Below, one piece after another: positions 58,815 to 64,000 of a stretch of 64,000 nt of DNA (the stretch's first letter is position 1; each line of letters opens with the position of its first letter). Position numbers and translations under genes: made by a program. The notes beneath the pieces are model-generated. The model ran no database searches and had not been told where the DNA came from. It saw nothing but the letters and a program-made list of their open reading frames with translations. This DNA is from Gemmatimonadetes bacterium T265 (GTDB lineage: Bacteria > Gemmatimonadota > Gemmatimonadetes > Gemmatimonadales > Gemmatimonadaceae), in contig BPUI01000002.1 of assembly GCA_019973575.1 (NCBI GenBank), positions 992,001 to 1,056,000 of the forward strand, read 5' to 3'.

Positions 58815-59545
58815 TCGTCGTGGTCCCGATGGCCGGGCGCGGGTCGCGGTTCGCGGACCACGGCGTGCAGACCCCCAAGCCCCTGATCGAGGTGCGCGGG
58901 CGCCCGATGGTCGCGTGGGCGCTCGACGGCCTCGGCGACGTGCTCGCCGCCGCCCGGCGCGTGGTGTTCGTCGCGCTCCGCGAGCACGACGAGCGGTTCG
59001 GGCTCCGGACGCTGCTGCCGTCGCTCACCGGTCCGCGTACCGACGTCGTGTCGCTCGACGCGGTCACCGACGGACAGCTGCGTACCGTGCTCGCGGCCGA
59101 GGCGCTCTTCCGGCCGGACGACGACGTGCTGGTCGCGAGCTGCGACACGTACGTCGCGCCGGGGATCGCGCGCGACGTCGCCGCGCGTCGCCCCGACTGT
59201 CACGGGATCATCTCGGTCGTCCGCGCCCCGGGGGACCGCTGGAGCTTCGCGCGGACGGACGAGACGGGCCGCGTCGTCGAGGTCGCGGAGAAGCGGCGCA
59301 TCTCGGACCTCGCGAGCACCGGACTGTATTACTTCTCGCGCGCCGACGAACTCGTCGAGGTCGCGCGCGGGATGTTCGCGCGCGGCGAGACGACGCGCGG
59401 CGAGTACTACGTGATTCCGGTCTACGAGCGGTACATCGCGCGGGGGTGGCGCGTCGACGTCTCGGAGGCGCCCGGGATGCACGACATGGGGACGCCGGAC
59501 GCACTGCGGGCCTTTCTGGCGGCCGGCGCGCGGCCGGATCGTTAG
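58811..59545 (+). CDS. Sugar nucleotidyltransferase (NTP_transferase family)
   Basis: A 244-aa enzyme that should join a sugar-1-phosphate to an NTP. The N-terminal VVVPMAGRGSRFADHGVQTPKPLIEV has the full G-x-G-x-R...PKP active-site loop, and VLVASCDTY supplies the metal-binding Asp. Substrate (dTTP, CTP, UTP) is not predictable. GTG 58811 overlaps the HAD gene. Its TAG stop overlaps the stop of the convergent GT9 gene inside TTAG. Confidence 0.9.
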   Translation: MIVVVPMAGRGSRFADHGVQTPKPLIEVRGRPMVAWALDGLGDVLAAARRVVFVALREHDERFGLRTLLPSLTGPRTDVVSLDAVTDGQLRTVLAAEALFRPDDDVLVASCDTYVAPGIARDVAARRPDCHGIISVVRAPGDRWSFARTDETGRVVEVAEKRRISDLASTGLYYFSRADELVEVARGMFARGETTRGEYYVIPVYERYIARGWRVDVSEAPGMHDMGTPDALRAFLAAGARPDR

Positions 59546-60756
59546 GCAACGCTCCGCCCGCGCGCGACGCGCCCGGCGTCGGGCCGCGGCTCGCGGGGGA
59601 ACTTCGCGTCGATCTCGCGCGCCGCGCCGAAGACGTTCACGACCGTGGCCAGCCGCCGCCCGCCGGGCCCGGTCCGGACGGGCACGTCGTCGGTCGTGAT
59701 GACGTCCGTGTCGACCGCGAGCGGTTCGCCGTGCCGCGCGACCTGCCGCCGCACCGCGCGGACGACGTCGTCCGGCGTGATCTCGTCCATGCACGCCATG
59801 TCGTGGCCGCACGTGTTGAGCTTCCAGCACGGCGAGCAGAACACCGGGCGGTAGAGGTTCTCGTTGCACGAGTAGCCGCTCTGCGTCGGCAGTTCGCGCC
59901 CGCCGTATACGATCACCCCGCGGCAGTCGACCGCGCGCGCGAGGTGCATGAGCATCCCGACCTGCCCGACGAACGCGAGCGAGCGGGACAAGATCGCGGC
60001 GGTCTCGCGCACCGACGTCTTCCCGCGCAGGTCGAGCGCGCCGTCGAGCGGCGGGTCCGACCTGGCGCCGACCTGCACGAAGTTGAAGTCGTTGCCGAGC
60101 GCCGAAACGACGGCCTGGAAGCGTTCGGGGAACCACTGCTTCGTCTTCATCGCGAAGCGGGCGTGCATGCCGGCGCTCTGGACGGCGATCTGGTTCGGGA
60201 CGCGCCGGCCGCGCTCGCGCTCGTCGTCGTCGAGCTCGAGCAGGGGTTTGAGGGTGACAGGGCCCAGAACTCCGGCCTTCTCACACATCGTCGTCAGGAT
60301 GTGTCGCTGCGGCGGGATGTCGCGGTCTTCGCCGGGGACCATGTGGCTGTACCACGGCATCACGAAGTCCCAGCCGAAGGCGCGCATCCAGAACTCGTAT
60401 CGGCGGTCCGACCGCAGCACGAGTTCGGGATCGTCGTTGTATCGAAACAGGTCGGGGTATTCGCTGATGATCCAGACGCCGCCGTAGTTGCGGCGGCGGA
60501 GCTCGCGCAGCACGACCGTCATAAGCAGGTCGTCGCCGATCCCGCCGGCGTACGCGAGCACGAGGCGCGGCGCGGTGTGCCGCATTCGCAACCCGATCGC
60601 CCGCGGCGCGACGGACGCCGATCGGACGTGGCGCGCGAACGACTCGTAGCCGGGCACCGCGCGCAGGTTGTTCTCGACCGCGCGGACGAGCGCGCCGGAG
60701 CCCTCCTCGCGGGCGACGCGCCGGAACGTGGCGAGCTTGCGGGTGATGATGGACAT
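59542..60756 (-). CDS. Glycosyltransferase family 9 (heptosyltransferase-like)
   Basis: The 404-aa protein on the minus strand resembles GT9 ADP-heptose:LPS heptosyltransferases: an N-terminal half with AYAGGIGDDLLMTVVLRELRRR, and a C-terminal nucleotide-sugar half with AAILSRSLAFVGQVGMLMHLARAVDCRGVIVYGG and the family cysteine cluster FCSPCWKLNTCGHDMACMDEI. The start MSIITRKLATF at 60756 is chosen; the frame is open further but reads Arg-rich shadow sequence. A TACAAT box (minus strand, 60881-60876) may be its promoter. Heptose would fit the presence of gmhA in the window. Confidence 0.88.
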   Translation of the reverse strand: MSIITRKLATFRRVAREEGSGALVRAVENNLRAVPGYESFARHVRSASVAPRAIGLRMRHTAPRLVLAYAGGIGDDLLMTVVLRELRRRNYGGVWIISEYPDLFRYNDDPELVLRSDRRYEFWMRAFGWDFVMPWYSHMVPGEDRDIPPQRHILTTMCEKAGVLGPVTLKPLLELDDDERERGRRVPNQIAVQSAGMHARFAMKTKQWFPERFQAVVSALGNDFNFVQVGARSDPPLDGALDLRGKTSVRETAAILSRSLAFVGQVGMLMHLARAVDCRGVIVYGGRELPTQSGYSCNENLYRPVFCSPCWKLNTCGHDMACMDEITPDDVVRAVRRQVARHGEPLAVDTDVITTDDVPVRTGPGGRRLATVVNVFGAAREIDAKFPREPRPDAGRVARGRSVA

Positions 60757-60875
60757 GAGTCGGTCGGCGATGCCGCGTCGCGCGCGGTGCGGCGCCGGAA
60801 TGCGCCGGCCCGCAGCCCCGCGGGCGCGACGGCATTCGAGAGACCACCCGGAAGGTACACCGCCGCCGTTGGTCG

Positions 60876-60881
60876 ATTGTA
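60876..60881 (-). promoter_or_regulatory. -10 box of the GT9 gene (minus strand)
   Basis: TACAAT on the minus strand would give the GT9 gene a leader of about 110 bases. It lies in the 175-base divergent gap shared with the WavE-like gene. Confidence 0.4.
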
Positions 60882-60918
60882 CCCGGTCGCGACGTGGCTG
60901 ATGACCTGCGGGGCGGGG

Positions 60919-60924
60919 TATCTT
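60919..60924 (+). promoter_or_regulatory. -10 box of the WavE-like gene, leaderless-type
   Basis: TATCTT ends 7 bases before the ATG at 60932, with no ribosome site between, as seen for uvrB, alaS and the radical SAM gene. Confidence 0.5.
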
Positions 60925-60931
60925 CCGGCGC

Positions 60932-62044
60932 ATGACGCGCCTTCCGAGAGTCGCCGCGACCGACATCAGCGTCGTCGTTCAAGGCCCGGTCGTCGGCGAC
61001 CCGGGCGACGCGGCGGGAGCGCGATTGACGTGTCGCGTGCTGGAGAGCGTGCGTCGCCACCTCCCGGGTGCGGAGCTCGTGCTGTCCACGTGGCGCGGCG
61101 CGGACGTCACCGGCCTTCCGTTCGACGTGCTGGTCGAGAGCGACGATCCGGGCGGGCTGCGTTGCGACGGGTGGCCGGACACGCGCTCGCCCGCGCCGCT
61201 TCCCTACAACGCCAACCGGCAGATCGTCTCGTCGCGCAACGGATTGCGGGCGGCGTCACGTCCGTACGCGATGAAGCTCCGCTCGGACATGATGCTGACC
61301 GGGACCGGGTTCTTGGACTACGTCGGGCGATACCCGGCGCGGAGCCCCGAGTGGCGCGTCCTCCGCGAGCGCGTGATCGTGCCGAACTGGTGGTCGCAAA
61401 ACCCGCGCGGCCGGAGCCGGAAGCCGTTCCACCCGAGCGACTGGTTCCACTTCGGCCGGCGTGAGGACGTGCTCGACGTGTGGGACGTCCCGCTCGCAGA
61501 TGAACGGATGTCGCTGTGGTACGCCACGCGACCGCACCCGCCGGAGTACCGCGACACTCACGTATCGTACCGCTACACGGTCGAGCAATACACCTGGCTT
61601 GCGTTCCTGCGCAAGTACGGCGACGTCGCGCTCGAGCACGCGTTCGACGCGCGCGCGGAAATGCTGTCGCTCTCGGAGCTGACGCTCGCCAACAACCTGG
61701 TCGTCGTCGACGTGGCCGCGCTCGGGCTCCGGTTCCTCAAATACCGGAACGCCCGCGCGTACTGGGGATCGCTCTATACACACGGCGAGTGGCAAGAGCT
61801 CTACCGCCTTTACTGTGACCCCGGCTACGTCTGTCCGCCGGACCCGGTCCGGTGGCGTAAGGAGTTGTACGCCCGCTGGGTCGAGCCGTGGCACCGCGTG
61901 CTGACGGAGCCGCGTAGCGCGGCCGTCGTACGCCGCGCGAGCACGGCCTGGGAGGCGCGCGCCCCGCGGTCGTTCCGCGCGACGAGGGCGGCGTACCTGT
62001 CGGGCCTGTCCGCCCTCTCGCGTGCGCCGTGGCGTCGGGCCTGA
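60932..62044 (+). CDS. WavE-family LPS glycosyltransferase-like protein
   Basis: The 370 aa match the WavE lipopolysaccharide-synthesis family: an N-terminal ISVVVQGPVVGD, then LESVRRHLPGAELVLSTWRG, LVESDDPGG, NRQIVSSRNGL and YAMKLRSDM. WavE proteins are required for LPS core assembly in Vibrio cholerae and are presumed glycosyltransferases. No transmembrane helices are seen. The GT2 gene follows 6 bases after the stop. The exact sugar added is unknown. Confidence 0.88.
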   Translation: MTRLPRVAATDISVVVQGPVVGDPGDAAGARLTCRVLESVRRHLPGAELVLSTWRGADVTGLPFDVLVESDDPGGLRCDGWPDTRSPAPLPYNANRQIVSSRNGLRAASRPYAMKLRSDMMLTGTGFLDYVGRYPARSPEWRVLRERVIVPNWWSQNPRGRSRKPFHPSDWFHFGRREDVLDVWDVPLADERMSLWYATRPHPPEYRDTHVSYRYTVEQYTWLAFLRKYGDVALEHAFDARAEMLSLSELTLANNLVVVDVAALGLRFLKYRNARAYWGSLYTHGEWQELYRLYCDPGYVCPPDPVRWRKELYARWVEPWHRVLTEPRSAAVVRRASTAWEARAPRSFRATRAAYLSGLSALSRAPWRRA

Positions 62045-62050
62045 GGCGCC

Positions 62051-63148
62051 GTGGTACCGCTCGTCACCCCGGAGACGCTCGAAGGCTCGACGCTTACCCG
62101 CTCGCCGCAACCGACGACCGGGCTACCGCTGGTCTCGGTGCTCATCACCGCGCACAACCGACCCGACGAGCTCCGGGCGACCCTTCGCGCTTTGAAGTCG
62201 CAGGATTACGCCCCGCTCGAACTACTGATCATCGACGATGCATCCGCCGTCGAGCTCGGGGCGGTGGTGCGCGACGAGTGGCCGGCCGCGCGGTTCTGGC
62301 GCAATCCGCGCAACCTCGGTCTGATCGCGAGCCGGACGCTGGGGATGGGTCGGGCGTCCGGCAGGTACGTGCTGACCCTGGACGACGACTCGCATCCCGT
62401 CGACGCGGCCGCGATCTCGCGCGCCGTCGCCCGGTTCGAACGCGAGCCGCAGTTAGGCGTGATCGCGTTTCGCGTCCACGAAGGCGTCGAGCCGCCGCGG
62501 GCCGAGCCGGGGGCGCCGGAGCCGTACTACACGCACTCGTTCCTCGGTTGCGGCGAGATGATGCGGACGGCGGTGGCGCGCGAGCTCGGCGCGTACCGCG
62601 ACTTCTTCGTCTACTACGCCGAGGAGTCAGAATTCTCGCTGCGAGCGATCGGGCGCGGGTGGCGCATCCTCCACGATCCCGGGCTCGTCGTGCTGCACCG
62701 TGCGTCTCCGATCGGGCGCTCGAACGCGAAGATCGTCGCGTACAGCTTCCGCAACATGGCATGGACGACGCTGCTGGACCTGCCGTTCCCCCGGGCGCTG
62801 GTCGATCTCGCGTGGAAGCTCGCGACCGGCGGCGTCGAGGTGGTGCGGCAGGGCGACGCACGATGGATGGTTTGGGCGCTGTGGTCCTTTCTGCGGGGAC
62901 TGCCACGGGTCGCGCGCGAGCGGACGCCGATCTCGCGCGAGGCCCTGCGCGTGTACGACGCGCTCCGGTTCCGGCGCGTGCTCACGCCCGAGGCGCTGGA
63001 ATCGCCCGCGGCGATCACCTGGCGCGAGCGGTGGACGTGGTTCAACGGCGCATTCCGTAACCGTCGGCGCGCGCCCGCGGCGTGGGACCGGCGCGGCCGT
63101 CCGATCGGCGACGGTGCCTGGACGACGCCGGGCTCGGCGGGGCCGTGA
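62051..63148 (+). CDS. Family 2 glycosyltransferase
   Basis: The 365-aa inverting GT-A enzyme shows VSVLITAHNRPDELRATLRAL, LELLIIDDAS, GLIASRTLGMGRASGRYVLTLDDDSHP with the metal-binding DDD, and YAEESEFSLRAIGRG in the acceptor region. No membrane helices. GTG 62051 is the only sensible start. Acceptor and sugar are unknown. It overlaps the last gene by 4 bases and forms the WavE-GT2-GT4 operon. Confidence 0.92.
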   Translation: MVPLVTPETLEGSTLTRSPQPTTGLPLVSVLITAHNRPDELRATLRALKSQDYAPLELLIIDDASAVELGAVVRDEWPAARFWRNPRNLGLIASRTLGMGRASGRYVLTLDDDSHPVDAAAISRAVARFEREPQLGVIAFRVHEGVEPPRAEPGAPEPYYTHSFLGCGEMMRTAVARELGAYRDFFVYYAEESEFSLRAIGRGWRILHDPGLVVLHRASPIGRSNAKIVAYSFRNMAWTTLLDLPFPRALVDLAWKLATGGVEVVRQGDARWMVWALWSFLRGLPRVARERTPISREALRVYDALRFRRVLTPEALESPAAITWRERWTWFNGAFRNRRRAPAAWDRRGRPIGDGAWTTPGSAGP

Positions 63149-64000
63149 CGCCCTCGAGTCGGCCGCGGTCGTTCGTGACGGTGTTCAACGGCGCGCGGGA
63201 CGGGTATCAAGTCCCGCTCGCGCTGGCCGAGGCAGGGCGGCTCGAAGCACTCGTGACGGACTGGTACTCGCCGCTGGACCGACGCGGGTTCGCGCGCGCG
63301 CTGGCGTTCGCGCCGGAGCGCGTACGATCCGCGCTCGCGCGACGTCGTCACGCGGACCTGCCGTCGCGACTCGTCCGCACGATGCCGTGGCAGGCCGTGC
63401 GTCAGCGCGTGCGGCCGGACACGCTCTCCGACGTCGACGCGCGACTCGGCGGCGCCGCGGGCGAACTCGCGCGCGCGCGCGGCGCCGGGCTGCTCGCGTA
63501 CAGCTACTACGCGCATGCGGCGTTCGCGGCGCTCGGGACTGCGGCGGGCGCGCGGGTGCTGTTCCAAGTGCAGGCGCACCCGGCGGCGCTCCGCCGGGTG
63601 TTCGTCGACGAGGCGAGTCCCGACGATTACGACGCCGGCTCGGGCGCGGACGGCGCGCCGCGACCGCTCGCGGAATGGCCGCGTCGCGTGGGACTCGCGG
63701 ACGAGCCGTTCATGGCCGACCGGTGTGTCGCGCCGTCGACCTACGTGCGCACGACGCTCGTCGACGCGGGCGTGGCACCGGACCGCGTGTCGGTGGTGCC
63801 GTACGGCGTCGATCTGGACACGTTCAATCCGTCGGCGCCGTCGACCGTGCGGCGGCCGTTCCGGGTCGTCTACGCCGGCCAGCTGTTACGACGCAAAGGG
63901 TTACAATATCTGCTCGCCGCGTGGAAGCGTCTCGCGCTGCCGAACGCCGAGCTGCTGCTCGTCGGGCGCGGGGCGTCGGACGGGCCGCTGCTGCGCGCCT
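63145..64000 (+). CDS. Family 4 glycosyltransferase (3' end cut by window edge)
   Basis: GTG 63145 overlaps the GT2 stop; 285 codons are visible before the edge. The N-terminal domain is diverged (TVFNGARDGYQVPLALAEAGRLEALVTDWYSP). The GT4 core then appears: DRCVAPSTYVRTTLVDAGVAPDRVSVVPYGVDLDTF and VVYAGQLLRRKGLQYLLAAWKRL, the usual start of the donor-binding half. The bases at 63885-63912 use rare TTA, CGA, AAA, CAA and TAT codons, unlike the rest of the window, a weak hint of transfer. Confidence 0.88.
   Translation, partial: MTPSSRPRSFVTVFNGARDGYQVPLALAEAGRLEALVTDWYSPLDRRGFARALAFAPERVRSALARRRHADLPSRLVRTMPWQAVRQRVRPDTLSDVDARLGGAAGELARARGAGLLAYSYYAHAAFAALGTAAGARVLFQVQAHPAALRRVFVDEASPDDYDAGSGADGAPRPLAEWPRRVGLADEPFMADRCVAPSTYVRTTLVDAGVAPDRVSVVPYGVDLDTFNPSAPSTVRRPFRVVYAGQLLRRKGLQYLLAAWKRLALPNAELLLVGRGASDGPLLRA

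Overview
The window is one contiguous piece of a very GC-rich bacterial chromosome, roughly 70% G+C by eye, from a diderm (LPS-type Gram-negative) organism. The best guess is a member of the Gemmatimonadota. This rests on the gene content and order, a long SecA with the insertion also seen in Bacteroidota-type SecA, a full Tol-Pal/LptD envelope set, and the general style of the genome. It is an inference from reading, not from a search. Coding density is very high. Only the PpiD-like foldase gene and one glycosyltransferase gene lie on the minus strand, and about twenty neighbouring gene pairs overlap by 4 bases (ATGA or GTGA), so most of the window is a series of tightly coupled operons. I saw no tRNA, rRNA, CRISPR array, insertion sequence or prophage.

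Layout. 1-4.3 kb: end of secA, then radC. 4.4-6.8 kb: rel (ppGpp synthetase/hydrolase) with a coupled small membrane protein. 6.9-10.8 kb: uvrB, tsaE, tsaB and a rimI-like acetyltransferase (DNA repair plus t6A tRNA modification). 10.9-12.6 kb: ssb and a sugar-nucleotide epimerase. 12.6-22.0 kb: an envelope operon tolQ-tolR-tolA-tolB-pal-cpoB-tatC-lptD. 22-26.6 kb: a radical SAM enzyme, a TPR protein, a polyprenyl diphosphate synthase, a DUF4321-like protein and tatA. 26.6-29.9 kb: a PpiD/SurA-like foldase (minus strand) and a second TPR protein. 29.9-33.7 kb: aroQ, an M24 peptidase, accB and accC. 33.7-43.2 kb: ftsK, a glycerophosphodiester phosphodiesterase, a YraN homologue, recA, recX, an unusual tandem helix-turn-helix protein, and alaS. 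43.2-51.1 kb: a small hypothetical gene, gmhA, an SDR oxidoreductase, asparaginase, a CCA-type tRNA nucleotidyltransferase, a hypothetical gene, rarA, a LEA-type lipoprotein and hflX. 51.2-64 kb: a surface polysaccharide locus with a Wza-like export protein, a Wzz-like chain-length protein, a large multi-domain putative glycosyltransferase, a nucleotidyltransferase-kinase fusion, an HAD phosphatase, a sugar nucleotidyltransferase, and GT9, WavE, GT2 and GT4 glycosyltransferases. The last gene runs off the right edge.

How it works together. Much of the window serves the envelope: Sec and Tat export, Tol-Pal, LptD, periplasmic folding, heptose precursor (GmhA) and polysaccharide assembly and export. 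Genome maintenance (RadC, UvrB, SSB, RecA, RecX, RarA, FtsK) and translation (TsaE, TsaB, RimI-like, AlaRS, CCA enzyme, HflX) genes are interleaved with it.

The most interesting observations are: (1) the hexamer TTAGGC, strongly biased to one strand and taking most in-frame TTA codons; (2) TANNNT -10 boxes placed 6-8 bases before start codons, suggesting leaderless mRNAs; (3) two genes, hflX and the SDR gene, with no ordinary start codon where the conserved protein should begin; (4) a duplicated-HTH protein between recX and alaS beside an A+T-rich island; (5) a kinase/HAD/nucleotidyltransferase set in the polysaccharide locus that could make an unrecognised activated building block.
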